Assembly (NCBI GenBank): GCA_964468355.1
Contig: CAYXSV010000024.1
Span: 1 to 26,929 of the forward strand
Direction: 5' to 3'
DNA: 26,929 bases
DNA from: CAYSLZ01 sp964468355
GTDB lineage: Bacteria; Patescibacteriota; Microgenomatia; UBA12405; JAHJSD01
Shown: one piece after another, positions 14,172 to 22,430 of the stretch
Layout of the letters: the number at the start of each line of letters is the position of its first letter
Position numbering within the stretch: position 1 is the first letter of the stretch
Notes under the pieces: model-generated
What the model was told of the DNA's origin: nothing
Databases searched by the model: none
The model's input: only the letters and a program-made list of their open reading frames with translations
Made by a program: the position numbers and the translations under genes

Positions 14172-14861
14172 TTATTCAGGGACACAAATATAAAAGGAAC
14201 TTGCTTCGTCTGACCAATCAACCGCATCAATTTCAGCCTGTGTATCACAATCTTCTTGGGACTTTTCGGTAGGAACACCATCTTCCGGAACTCCTAAATC
14301 CCAAAGACCGGTTGTTACTTGGCGATTGGAATTGGCTTTAGGAATAAAACAGACATAGACGCCGCTGGTATTTGCTTCCCTCCATAAATATAACTTGTCA
14401 TCAAAAAGAGCATCTTCTCTAAACGGCTCCTTATTTGCAAACGAGGTTTTTAACTCATCCGTCTTTATTAATTCTCCTACATCATCCGGGGTTGTAATAC
14501 AACTTCCTGTCACTTCATCATCAACAAGACCGGCGCCAGGCGCTGCGGCATAACAAACCCCCATCCCGGGCATTCTGCTTGTTAAACCAAGATCTTCTGA
14601 CTCTCCGTAACCATTATCAGTTCCCCAAACTTCGTCTTCCCAAGGATAATATAATTGAGTTGCGTAATACCGCTCTATTCCCGCTAAAACTTCAGCTGCA
14701 TCATTCTTATACCTAGCGTCGCGGGCTTTGTTTACCTGCTCAATCGGGTTTAGGGTAGCTACTAAAGCAACTGCCAAAACACCAATTAAAGCAATAACAA
14801 TAAGCAGTTCAACTAGGGTAAAACCTGAATTAAGCTTCAATTTATTGTTTTTAATATTCAA
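14172..14861 (-). CDS. Probable major prepilin (TTG start, very strong ribosome binding site)
   Basis: The prepilin cleavage motif is SG^FTLVELLIVIALIGVLAVAL with the +5 Glu, then NPIEQVNKARDARYKNDAAEVLAGIERYY, which is typical of GspG/PilA-like major pilins in CPR genomes. The large C-terminal domain has four Cys (CYAA, SCIT, VYVC, DC) and one near the end. A GTG at 14870 opens the frame but lies inside AGGGGAGGTGA (14867-14877), the best Shine-Dalgarno sequence in the window, so the TTG at 14861, about 8 bases beyond GGAGG, is the more likely start (229 residues). It directly follows pilC and precedes pilD, and has a possible internal promoter at the end of pilC. Strong translation plus position suggests the main fibre subunit. 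Confidence 0.85.
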   Translation of the reverse strand: MNIKNNKLKLNSGFTLVELLIVIALIGVLAVALVATLNPIEQVNKARDARYKNDAAEVLAGIERYYATQLYYPWEDEVWGTDNGYGESEDLGLTSRMPGMGVCYAAAPGAGLVDDEVTGSCITTPDDVGELIKTDELKTSFANKEPFREDALFDDKLYLWREANTSGVYVCFIPKANSNRQVTTGLWDLGVPEDGVPTEKSQEDCDTQAEIDAVDWSDEASSFYICVPE

Positions 14862-14866
14862 TTTTT

Positions 14867-14877
14867 TCACCTCCCCT
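14867..14877 (-). promoter_or_regulatory. Strong ribosome binding site that decides the start
   Basis: On the minus strand AGGGGAGGTGA is nearly fully complementary to the 16S rRNA 3' end. The TTG at 14861 stands at ideal spacing; the GTG at 14870 is part of the site itself. No other gene in the window has a comparable site. Confidence 0.7.
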
Positions 14878-14894
14878 CATCTTTATTACTATAT

Positions 14895-14922
14895 ATTATT
14901 ATCTTTAAAACTGACTAGTCAA
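14895..14922 (-). promoter_or_regulatory. Internal promoter for the major pilin
   Basis: On the minus strand TTGACT (14917-14922, inside the last pilC codons) and AATAAT (14895-14900) have 16-base spacing. The expected start lies about 28 bases ahead of the pilin start codon, leaving room for the strong ribosome binding site. It would let the pilin be made in excess over PilB, PilT and PilC. Confidence 0.45.
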
Positions 14923-16113
14923 ATTATACAATGGCAAAATTATCGCAATAACTAAAAATCCAACTCCAATTCCCAATACAATCATAATAAGCGGTTCAAT
15001 GGCACTTGTCAAGCCCTTAACCTTTTCCTCGGCTTGCACTTCAAAATACTGAGATACTTTAGACAAAACTTCGTCAAGCTGCCCGGTTTGCTCACCGGTA
15101 GCGGCCATTTGATTCATAATCGGCGGGAAATTTTTCGTCTCTACCCAAGACTTAGAAAGCGGAACTCCCTTTTCCACTCGATTAGCGGAATCTTCCAACG
15201 CTTTTCTATAAACCTGGTTATCAGCAGTCTGAGCAACAATTTCCAAGGCCTCAACTAAAGAAACGCCGGCAGCAAGCAAAATAGACATTGTTCTATTTAT
15301 TTCAGCTAAATTAACAGCCTTTGTTAACGGCCCAATAATCGGCACCTTTAATTTAAAATTATCAAGTTTTAATTTATATTCCTCATTAGCGGTAATATAT
15401 TTATAAAAAACAAATGCTCCTACTATTAAAGTCGGGAAAACCCATACATTACCTGAAACCAAATTAGCCGTCGTCATTAAAATTTGAGTCGGCAAAGGCA
15501 TTTCTGCGTCAAATTCTTCATAAAGAGACATCATTTTGGGAATAACAAAAATCATCATTATAAAAGTAACCCCGATCATACCAATTATAATAATAATTGG
15601 ATAAATCATCGCTCCTTTAACTTTACCTAAAAACTCTTTCTGCTTTTCTAAGTTGTCAGCTAGGCGTTCTAAAACAGTTTCTAAAACGCCTCCTTCTTCT
15701 CCTGCCCTGATTGAAGCCAAATAAACCTCACTAAAAGCACCCTCTTCTTCAGCTAAAGATTCGGCCAATGACGAACCGCCTTCAACCTTAGCCAAAATTC
15801 TTCCAATTATTTCTGACAACCGGCCTTCTGTCTGCTCTTGAAGAAGTCCCAACGCCTCACTTAAAGGCAAACCGGTGTTCATCATCGTTGACAACTGACG
15901 GGTAAACAAAGTTAAATTGCCGATTTTTATTTTTTTAAAAAAACTGGAAGATAAAATATCAAAAATATTTTCTTTTTTTTCTGTAAGTTTTAAAACTATT
16001 AAATTCTTTTCTTGCAAAAGTTTTACCGCACCTTTTTGCGTTCTTGCTTCCACAATACCGTTGACTGTATTTCCCTGATTATTTTTAGCTTTATAATTAA
16101 ACCTTTTTATCAT
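14905..16113 (-). CDS. pilC: Inner-membrane platform protein PilC (GspF family)
   Basis: PilC is the polytopic membrane platform that couples the PilB and PilT motors to the growing pilus. The protein has 402 residues. It begins with the typical RFNYKAKNNQGNTVNGIVEA segment, followed by two T2SSF domains (about 65-190 and 270-395). The first has LTLFTRQLSTMMNTGLPLSEAL; the second has LAEINRTMSILLAAGVSLVEAL and ends in PLIMIVLGIGVGFLVIAIIL and PLYNL. Three hydrophobic helices (about 165-190, 215-235, 370-395) match the family, and length is normal. It starts 2 bases after the pilT stop, so it is translated in the same unit. Confidence 0.95.
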   Translation of the reverse strand: MIKRFNYKAKNNQGNTVNGIVEARTQKGAVKLLQEKNLIVLKLTEKKENIFDILSSSFFKKIKIGNLTLFTRQLSTMMNTGLPLSEALGLLQEQTEGRLSEIIGRILAKVEGGSSLAESLAEEEGAFSEVYLASIRAGEEGGVLETVLERLADNLEKQKEFLGKVKGAMIYPIIIIIGMIGVTFIMMIFVIPKMMSLYEEFDAEMPLPTQILMTTANLVSGNVWVFPTLIVGAFVFYKYITANEEYKLKLDNFKLKVPIIGPLTKAVNLAEINRTMSILLAAGVSLVEALEIVAQTADNQVYRKALEDSANRVEKGVPLSKSWVETKNFPPIMNQMAATGEQTGQLDEVLSKVSQYFEVQAEEKVKGLTSAIEPLIMIVLGIGVGFLVIAIILPLYNLTSQF

Positions 16114-16115
16114 TT

Positions 16116-17177
16116 TTATCTCTCAAGCAGTCTATTTAATTTTTCTTGGTCTAAAGCGTACGAACGGGCAACTTCTTTATCAACCCGGCCTTCTTTTACC
16201 CAATAAGCTAACGATCTTTCCAGGGACTTCATGCCCAACTCAAGGGAAGTTTGTATTATATTGTTAATCATGTGGGTTTTATTTTCACGAATTGAATTCC
16301 TAACGGCCGAATTAGACAACAGTATTTCAACCGCCGGAACCAATTTCTTATCAATAGTCGGAATTAAACGCTGTGAAACAACAGCCCGCAAAGTATTTGC
16401 CATCTGAATCCGCACCTGTTCTTGAGCTCCTTTTGGAAAAACATCAATAATTCGGTCAATTGTTTCGGCCGCAGAATTAGTATGCAAAGTAGAAAAAACC
16501 AAATGGCCGGTTTCGGCAATACTTAAAACCATTTCAATTGACTCTAAATCTCTCATTTCACCGACAAAAATTACATCCGGATCTTCCCTTAAAACCGATC
16601 TCAAAGCTCTTTCCCAATTTAAAGTATCTTTAATAATCTCCCTTTGTGAAATTATCGCCTCTTTTGGTTTTAAGACAAATTCAATCGGATCTTCAATTGT
16701 AATTAAATGTATATTCCTTTGACTATTTATTTCATCCAAAGTTGAAGCAACAGTTGTCGACTTTCCATGCCCCGAAGGACCGGTAACTAATACAAGACCT
16801 TGCTTCCAACCAACAAAACGATGAAGTATTTCAGGTAAATTAAGCTCTTCTATAGAGGGAATTTTTTCCGGTATCAATCTAAAGGAAGCGGCCGGAACTC
16901 CCTTGCTGTGATAAATATTAACTCTAAATCGTATACCGTTAGGTATTGAATAGGAAAAGTCCATTTCTTTATCAGCTAAAAATTTATCTTTTTGTTGTTC
17001 GTCTAAAATTTGTAAAACAAGCTCCCTGGCCTTATCTTCATCAATAACCGGATGGTTAACCAACGGCTCCAAATTACCGTGAACTCTTAATGTCGGACGA
17101 ACTCCGGATAGTATATGCAAATCCGATGCATTATTTTTGTATGATAGTTTTAATAAATTATCTATATTATTAGTCAT
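16116..17177 (-). CDS. pilT: Pilus retraction ATPase PilT
   Basis: PilT is a cytoplasmic hexameric ATPase that drives pilus depolymerisation and retraction. From the ATG at 17177 the protein has 353 residues, normal for PilT. ASDLHILSGVRPTLRVHG is the N-terminal signature, Walker A is GPSGHGKST (133-141), Walker B is DVIFVGEMRD (201-210), the His box begins at TGHLVFSTLHTNS (223 onward), and the PilT-type SIRENKTHMI stands near 295-304. A TTG at 17192 opens the frame five codons earlier but would lie inside pilB; the ATG just after the pilB stop is preferred. Its order pilB-pilT-pilC is common. A retraction motor implies a dynamic pilus able to pull cells or DNA. Confidence 0.95.
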   Translation of the reverse strand: MTNNIDNLLKLSYKNNASDLHILSGVRPTLRVHGNLEPLVNHPVIDEDKARELVLQILDEQQKDKFLADKEMDFSYSIPNGIRFRVNIYHSKGVPAASFRLIPEKIPSIEELNLPEILHRFVGWKQGLVLVTGPSGHGKSTTVASTLDEINSQRNIHLITIEDPIEFVLKPKEAIISQREIIKDTLNWERALRSVLREDPDVIFVGEMRDLESIEMVLSIAETGHLVFSTLHTNSAAETIDRIIDVFPKGAQEQVRIQMANTLRAVVSQRLIPTIDKKLVPAVEILLSNSAVRNSIRENKTHMINNIIQTSLELGMKSLERSLAYWVKEGRVDKEVARSYALDQEKLNRLLER

Positions 17178-17178
17178 A

Positions 17179-18912
17179 TCAAAATTCGGCAACTCTTAAA
17201 ACTTCTTCAATTGTTGTAATCCCTTCCAAGGCCTTTAAATAACCATCTTGCAGCATAGTGACCATTCCTTGGCTTCTAGCTACTTTTTCAATCTCACTAG
17301 CCGATACTTTCTCAACTATCAATTTAGCAATTTCGTCAGTTATCGGCATAACTTCAAAAACCCCGACTCGACCTCTATATCCGGTTCCGTCGCAACTTTC
17401 ACACCCTTTTCCTTTCCATAAAACTAAGCTTTTTTCTCCACTCTTTTTTTTCTGCTCTTCAGTAGCAGTTTGATACATATCACCAAGCACTGACTTAATA
17501 TCATCAATCATTTCCTTATCCGGTGTGAAACTTTGCTTGCAGTCCGGACAAATTCTTCTTAAAACTCGCTGACCGATAACAGTTGTTAATGAGGAAACGA
17601 GCAGAAATGGCTCAGCGCCCATATCAATTAAACGCGGCGGTGCGCCGGCGGCACTATTCGTATGAAGTGTAGAAAAAACTAAATGACCGGTTAAAGCGGC
17701 ATGAATTGACAGTTGAGTAGTTTCCTCGTCCCTAATTTCACCGACCATTATTATATCTGGGTCTTGTCGAAGAAAGGACCTTAAAGCAGAAGAAAAAGTT
17801 AACCCGGCTTGAGGGTTAACCTGAACCTGATTTACACCTTCTATTTGGTACTCGACCGGATCTTCAATTGTCATCGTGTTAACTTTTATAGTATTTATCT
17901 TATGAAGAGCGGAATACAAAGTCGTAGTTTTTCCCGAACCGGTTGGTCCGCAGACAATAATCATTCCTTGTGGATTATCAATCGCTTTATAAACATTTTG
18001 AAGCGCTCTTCCCCCCAAACCAAGCTCGGACAAGGTAGGTATCTTTTCTTCCTTTTTTAAAAGACGCATAACCACTTTTTCGCCATAAACGGTAGGGGCG
18101 GTTGAAACACGCAAATCAACCTCTTCGCCGTCAGCCATAAATGTAAACCGTCCATCCTGCGGCGTCCTCCGTTCATCAATTTTTAAATCAGCTAAAATTT
18201 TAATTCGTGAAACAACTGCTTCATGAATTTTTTTTGGTAAAACTAATTTTTCATGTAATATTCCGTCAATTCGGTAACGAATTCTTGTTTCTTCCTCCAT
18301 CGGCTCGATATGAACATCAGAGGCCCTAGAACGCAGGGCAAATTGTAAAATTGTAGAAACCACTTTCGCAATCGGGGCCTCACGAATAATTTTTTCTAAA
18401 TGGTCTAAATCAGGAATATCTTTTTTGGAAATTTCACGGGTTTCACCTAAGGCCTCTTTCACCTGGGTGGTTAATTCCTGTTCATAATGCTCGGCAATCA
18501 TTTGATCAATCTGTTCCGGAACAGCATAATAAGCGTCTACTGACATTTCCGTCTTCTTTTCTAAAAACTCTATCGTTTCTAAATCCAAAGGATCTGACAT
18601 AGCTACACTAATTATTTTTTTATCTTCATCAATTTTAAAAGGCACCAATTTATAACGTTCGGCTACACTTTTGGGAACATAAGTAACACTTATCGGCGAA
18701 AAACCCTCTTTTTCCAAATCAACAAAAGGTATTTCATATAAGCCTGATTTAGCTTTAAAAATTTGTTTCTCGGTTGCCAGGCCTTTATCTAGAAGAACTT
18801 TTTCCTGACCTTTGTCCGACTGCAAATGAAGCAATTCAACTTCTTTAGCTTCTTTTTCAGAAATAACTCCATCTTCAAGTAAAACATCTGCAAGTGATTT
18901 TTGATTAATCAT
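17179..18912 (-). CDS. pilB: Pilus extension ATPase PilB (GspE family)
   Basis: PilB powers pilin polymerisation from the cytoplasmic face. From the ATG at 18912 the protein has 577 residues. An N-terminal GspE/MshE N-domain (about 1-150; SLADVLLEDGVISEKEA) is followed by the ATPase core: Walker A GPTGSGKT (322-329), Walker B DIIMVGEIRD (386-395), His box TGHLVFSTLHTN (408-419). The zinc-binding Cys tetrad CPDC (455-458) and CESC (504-507), present in PilB/GspE and absent in PilT, is intact. The frame opens with TTG at 18951 and another ATG at 18924, but MINQKSLADVL is the natural family start. No Shine-Dalgarno sequence is seen. It is the first gene of the cluster and is divergent from holB. 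Confidence 0.95.
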   Translation of the reverse strand: MINQKSLADVLLEDGVISEKEAKEVELLHLQSDKGQEKVLLDKGLATEKQIFKAKSGLYEIPFVDLEKEGFSPISVTYVPKSVAERYKLVPFKIDEDKKIISVAMSDPLDLETIEFLEKKTEMSVDAYYAVPEQIDQMIAEHYEQELTTQVKEALGETREISKKDIPDLDHLEKIIREAPIAKVVSTILQFALRSRASDVHIEPMEEETRIRYRIDGILHEKLVLPKKIHEAVVSRIKILADLKIDERRTPQDGRFTFMADGEEVDLRVSTAPTVYGEKVVMRLLKKEEKIPTLSELGLGGRALQNVYKAIDNPQGMIIVCGPTGSGKTTTLYSALHKINTIKVNTMTIEDPVEYQIEGVNQVQVNPQAGLTFSSALRSFLRQDPDIIMVGEIRDEETTQLSIHAALTGHLVFSTLHTNSAAGAPPRLIDMGAEPFLLVSSLTTVIGQRVLRRICPDCKQSFTPDKEMIDDIKSVLGDMYQTATEEQKKKSGEKSLVLWKGKGCESCDGTGYRGRVGVFEVMPITDEIAKLIVEKVSASEIEKVARSQGMVTMLQDGYLKALEGITTIEEVLRVAEF

Positions 18913-18973
18913 GACTATAAACATATTGGCATATTTAGAAGCTAAATTCAACCCTTATTAAAAAATACCCTAT

Positions 18974-18981
18974 GTTAAAAT
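18974..18981 (+). promoter_or_regulatory. Extended -10 promoter of the holB-Fic-endoQ run
   Basis: TG-T-TAAAAT is an extended -10 with hexamer TAAAAT at 18976-18981. Only 5 bases separate it from the ATG at 18987, so the transcript should begin at or next to the start codon. The same element and spacing occur at 22519-22533. Confidence 0.45.
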
Positions 18982-18986
18982 TAATC

Positions 18987-19631
18987 ATGGCCTATTTAAT
19001 TATCAGTGGAAATCTTAAACAACAACAAAAAAAAATTAATCAACTAACCAAAAATAAAACAACAGAGTTAAAAAAAAATAATCCTGATTTTTTAGAAATA
19101 TCACCCGGACAAACAATCGGCATTGATCAAATAAGGCAGATTAAATCATTTCTTAATAAAAAAAGTTGGCAAGGAGAAAAAATAAAAACGGTTATCGTTA
19201 ATCAGGCTGATAAAATGACGATTCAGGCACAAAATGCTTTTTTAAAAACGCTTGAGGAACACGGCCAAAAGTCATTAATTATATTAACCGCCGCCAATAA
19301 ACACGCCTTACTACCGACAATAATTTCACGATGCCAAATAATTCGTTTAAAATTCCAATCAAACAAGAAAAATAAAAACCTTGAAAAAACTTGGCAAAAA
19401 TGGCAGAAATTAATTAACAGCGATTTAGACAAGCAATTAAAGGACGCCTCAAAATTAAAAAAAGAAAATATTGAAGAATTTATCAGCGCACTTCACAATC
19501 AACTAACATTAGAAAAATCAGATAAAATAAAAATTAAAAATTGGTTAGAAAACTTAATTACCGCCAGCCAAATGATCGAAAATAATGTAAATTCCGGTCA
19601 CGTTATTGATTGGCTAATGTTAAGATTATAA
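18987..19631 (+). CDS. holB: DNA polymerase III delta' subunit-like protein (short)
   Basis: Delta' is a non-hydrolysing arm of the clamp loader, which places the beta clamp on DNA. From the ATG at 18987 the protein has 214 residues. Recognisable features are AYLIISGN at the start, IGIDQIRQIKSFL, the hallmark NAFLKTLEEHGQKSLIILTA (about 83-102) and TIISRCQIIRL (about 111-121) of delta'/gamma/tau proteins. No Walker A motif is seen, which suits delta', although the N-terminal region is also shortened. It is much shorter than the usual 300-330 residues and lacks most of the C-terminal collar domain, a common reduction in CPR genomes (inference). The ORF opens at 18972, but the promoter spacing favours 18987. 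Confidence 0.75.
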   Translation: MAYLIISGNLKQQQKKINQLTKNKTTELKKNNPDFLEISPGQTIGIDQIRQIKSFLNKKSWQGEKIKTVIVNQADKMTIQAQNAFLKTLEEHGQKSLIILTAANKHALLPTIISRCQIIRLKFQSNKKNKNLEKTWQKWQKLINSDLDKQLKDASKLKKENIEEFISALHNQLTLEKSDKIKIKNWLENLITASQMIENNVNSGHVIDWLMLRL

Positions 19632-19641
19632 AATGTAAACA

Positions 19642-20718
19642 GTGTTTAATCCAAAATTTACAATCACTACCAAAATATTAAATAATATATCACAAATTGA
19701 AAGCTCAAAAGCAATTATTGACGCTTCGCCGATTATTCCGGCTTATGAAAAGCAATTTCAAGAAGAAGCAATTGTTAACGCCGTCCACTATGGAACTAAA
19801 CTTGAAGGTAATGATTTAAGTTTTAACCAAGTGGCAAAGGTTATTGAAGGCAAACAAGTTTACGCCGCAAAACGCGATATTCAAGAAGTAATTAATTACC
19901 GTGAAGTTATGGATTATCTTGAAAACTTAAATCAACAAAATTCATCAAACGAAAAACTTTACAATAAAAAAACCCTCTGCAAAATCCACCAAAAAACTGT
20001 TGAAGATATAGTCCCGGAAGACCAAATCGGCCAATTCCGCCAACTGCAAGTAACCATTAGAAACAGTGTAACTGACGAAATTTTTTTCAGACCTCCACCA
20101 CCGGTAGAGGTAGAGTATCTAATTGAGGATTTTTTTGAATGGCTGAACAGCGATAATGCCAAAGAAACTCACCCGGTTTTAAAAGCAGGCATAAACCACT
20201 ACACTTTAGTTGCTATTCATCCTTTTACCGAGGGTAACGGACGCACCGCCAGGGCAATGGCTACCCTTGTCTTAATGCGAGAAGAATACAACATTAAAAG
20301 ATTGTTTGCTTTAGAAGAATATTTTGACCGTCACGCTGAAGGGTACTATAATTCTTTACAAGCCGTCTCACTTCAAAAAGGTGAAATCAGCGACCGTGAC
20401 CAAACTCCCTGGCTGGAGTTTTTCACCACCGCCTTATCAACAGAACTAAAAAAAGTTGAAGAAAAAGTTCGCCATATCTCATCAGATATTAGGTTAAAAA
20501 AGAAATTAGGCAATAAGCAAATACCGCTTAACCAACGCCAAATCAAGCTTGTCGAATATATGCGAGAATATAATGCACTACGAATGGCTGATGCCAGAGA
20601 AATAACGCCAATGGTTTCCGACGACACTATCTGGCGAGACCTTAGAAAATTAATTAAAGCCGGTATCGTTGAAAAAAAAGGAAGTACTAAAGGCGCCTAT
20701 TACCGACTGGTGTCATAG
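19642..20718 (+). CDS. Fic-domain AMP-transferase with C-terminal winged helix
   Basis: Fic proteins transfer AMP (or related groups) from nucleotides to hydroxyls of target proteins, and many also self-modify. The protein has 358 residues. The full catalytic motif HPFTEGNGRTAR (193-204) is present, with His193 as base and Glu197 binding the metal. An N-terminal inhibitory-helix segment YGTKLEGN (50-57, Glu55) precedes it, so it belongs with class II (N-terminal autoinhibition) Fic proteins, although Gly replaces the usual Ser/Thr four residues before the Glu. Residues about 295-358 form a winged-helix domain (ISO-type DDTIWRDLRKLIKAGIVEKKG), as in many stand-alone Fic proteins. The start is GTG, 10 bases after holB. 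No antitoxin gene is nearby, as expected for a self-inhibited type. The target is unknown. Confidence 0.9.
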   Translation: MFNPKFTITTKILNNISQIESSKAIIDASPIIPAYEKQFQEEAIVNAVHYGTKLEGNDLSFNQVAKVIEGKQVYAAKRDIQEVINYREVMDYLENLNQQNSSNEKLYNKKTLCKIHQKTVEDIVPEDQIGQFRQLQVTIRNSVTDEIFFRPPPPVEVEYLIEDFFEWLNSDNAKETHPVLKAGINHYTLVAIHPFTEGNGRTARAMATLVLMREEYNIKRLFALEEYFDRHAEGYYNSLQAVSLQKGEISDRDQTPWLEFFTTALSTELKKVEEKVRHISSDIRLKKKLGNKQIPLNQRQIKLVEYMREYNALRMADAREITPMVSDDTIWRDLRKLIKAGIVEKKGSTKGAYYRLVS

Positions 20719-22014
20719 ATGAAAATCTACGCTGACCTCCACTTTCACTCCAAATACTCGCGGGCGGTAAGCCCAAAAATGAACTTGGAAAATATTGATA
20801 AGTGGGCAAAAATTAAAGGGTTGGATCTAATGACCACCGCTGATTTTACTCATCCGCAGTGGTTTAAAAATATTAAGAAAAAATTAACTGAAACTAACTC
20901 TGGAATCTATCAACTTAAAAATTCATCCAACTCTACAAATTTTATTATTAACACTGAACTTTCTTTTATTTACAATCACCATAAAGTTCATTTACTTGTT
21001 TTTGCTCCAAACATTAAAACGGCAGAGGAAATTAACCACCTTTTAAATAAAAAAGGGGTTAATCTTGCTTCTGACGGGAGACCAATTCTCGGTATACCAC
21101 CAAGAAAATTTATCAAAATAACACAAAAAATCAATCCCGACATATTTTATCTTCCCGCCCACATCTGGACACCGTGGTTTTCATTATTTGGGTCAAAATC
21201 CGGTTATAATTCGATTAAGGAATGCTTTGGTAAATACGCTAATCAAATAACAGCCGTTGAAACCGGCTTGTCTTCCGACCCGTTAATGAACTGGCAAATA
21301 AAAGAACTTGATAACCGAGTGATTACCAGCTTTTCTGACGCCCACAGTCCGGCAAACCTCGGCCGTGAAATTAGTGTCTTTAAATTACCCAAAGAATTTA
21401 CCTACCAAGACATTATTACAGCATTGAAAATAAAAAATAATCCCCAAAAATTCCTCTCTATGACAATTGAATTTCATCCTCAAGAAGGCAAGTATCACTA
21501 TACCGGCCATCGAAAGTGCAGTGTTTGCCATTCTCCTCAAACAACAAAAAAGCTGGGAATTACCTGTCCTGTTTGCGGTAAAACCTTAACCGTCGGAGTT
21601 ATGCATCAAGTCAGTCAGCTGTCCCGAAATAAAGAAATTAAACCAAAAACTTGTATTGAAAACGGACTAAAAATTATTTGTCACCCCGAAAATACTCATC
21701 ACCCTTTTATACGCCTTATCCCTTTGCAAGAAATAATTGCCGAAGCGGAAAATGTCGGGGTGAAAACCAAAACGGTTGCCCAAAAATACAATTTAGCAAC
21801 AACACAACTGGATTCAGAAATTAACATCCTTACTAAAACTCCTCTAGATAGAGTCACAAAAATACTCGGCAAAAAAATTAGCCAAGGAATAAAAAGAAAC
21901 CGTCTGGGAAAAGTTTCAATCCAGCCCGGTTATGACGGCCTTTACGGCGAAGTCAAAATATGGGAAAATGAAACAGAAAGGGACAAAGTCCGACATCAAA
22001 AAGCTCTATTTTAA
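20719..22014 (+). CDS. Endonuclease Q (PHP-domain DNA repair nuclease)
   Basis: Endonuclease Q, characterised in Thermococcales and some Bacillus, nicks DNA 5' to deaminated bases (uracil, hypoxanthine, xanthine) and abasic sites. The protein has 431 residues. PHP metal ligands are seen in YADLHFHSKYSRA (His8, His10), TTADFTHPQW (Asp42, His45), NTELSF (Glu80), PAHIWTPWFSLFGSKSGYN (His148) and SFSDAHSPANLGRE (Asp207, His209). The ETGLSSDPLMNW stretch is also typical. A zinc finger follows at Cys267, Cys270, Cys283, Cys286 (CSVC ... CPVC), then GKTLTVGVMHQV, a family hallmark. The C-terminal part (330-431) contains a helix-hairpin-like region. Its ATG follows the Fic stop with no gap (TAG ATG). 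Databases often label these proteins as UvrD helicase, wrongly: no helicase motifs are present. Confidence 0.88.
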   Translation: MKIYADLHFHSKYSRAVSPKMNLENIDKWAKIKGLDLMTTADFTHPQWFKNIKKKLTETNSGIYQLKNSSNSTNFIINTELSFIYNHHKVHLLVFAPNIKTAEEINHLLNKKGVNLASDGRPILGIPPRKFIKITQKINPDIFYLPAHIWTPWFSLFGSKSGYNSIKECFGKYANQITAVETGLSSDPLMNWQIKELDNRVITSFSDAHSPANLGREISVFKLPKEFTYQDIITALKIKNNPQKFLSMTIEFHPQEGKYHYTGHRKCSVCHSPQTTKKLGITCPVCGKTLTVGVMHQVSQLSRNKEIKPKTCIENGLKIICHPENTHHPFIRLIPLQEIIAEAENVGVKTKTVAQKYNLATTQLDSEINILTKTPLDRVTKILGKKISQGIKRNRLGKVSIQPGYDGLYGEVKIWENETERDKVRHQKALF

Positions 22015-22040
22015 TTTTACTAATTACTTATTACCAATTA

Positions 22041-22422
22041 ATGTTTAAAAATCGTTTAGATGCGGCAAAACAATTAGCCGAAAAAATAAATCACGACAAC
22101 GTTCAGCCAAACAAAATAATTGGTTTATCTGAAAACGGCAAAAAATCGCCCAATACTTAAAAAAACTATTATCATCTGGGCCAAAGGCCCATCAGCCTCT
22201 GGCTGAAATCATTCTTATAGTTGACGATGGAAACATTTCACCCCAAAAACTAATCCACGCAGTTAAACTATACCGGAAAAAAATGCTAAAAAGATTATTC
22301 TTGGTTTACCTGTTTATAAACACAAAAACATTAGAAAATTAGAAGAAATAGCTGATGCTGTTTATACTGTTTTTGAACCGAAAACGTTTATCTCCACAGA
22401 GGAATTCTACTCTTCCTACTAA
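22041..22422 (+). pseudogene. Phosphoribosyltransferase-like gene with two frameshifts and a palindromic insert
   Basis: The first frame reads MFKNRLDAAKQLAEKI, the usual start of a PRTase-domain protein, and stops early. Adding one A to the run of six at 22140-22145 and one to the run of seven at 22277-22283 restores a single frame of about 127 codons ending at the TAA at 22420-22422. In that frame IILIVDDGNISPQKL corresponds to the PRPP-binding loop (normally VDDG-ATG-T), followed by KKIILGLPVYK and FEPKTFISTEEFYSSY. The loop has lost its Thr-Gly-x-Thr part, and the middle of the domain is missing (usual length about 200). A double hairpin (22177-22206) is read in frame. Either a decaying gene or two base-calling losses in A-runs; the broken loop favours real decay. 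Confidence 0.75.
22177..22206. repeat. Double-hairpin palindromic element inside the phosphoribosyltransferase
   Basis: Two perfect hairpins abut: TGGGCC-AAA-GGCCCA (22177-22191) and TCAGCC-TCT-GGCTGA (22192-22206), each a 6-base stem with a 3-base loop. In the restored frame it reads as SGPKAHQPLAE with no stop. Confidence 0.85.
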
Positions 22423-22430
22423 TAATAGTG

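Noticed and set aside
10600..14900. CRISPR array, suggested by repeated short motifs in the pilin region
   Set aside because: The repeats are unevenly spaced, differ in sequence and fall in coding frames; they are palindromic elements and pilin duplications.
20719..22014. UvrD-type helicase, the usual database label for this family
   Set aside because: No Walker A or helicase motifs are seen; PHP metal ligands and the Cys4 finger match endonuclease Q.
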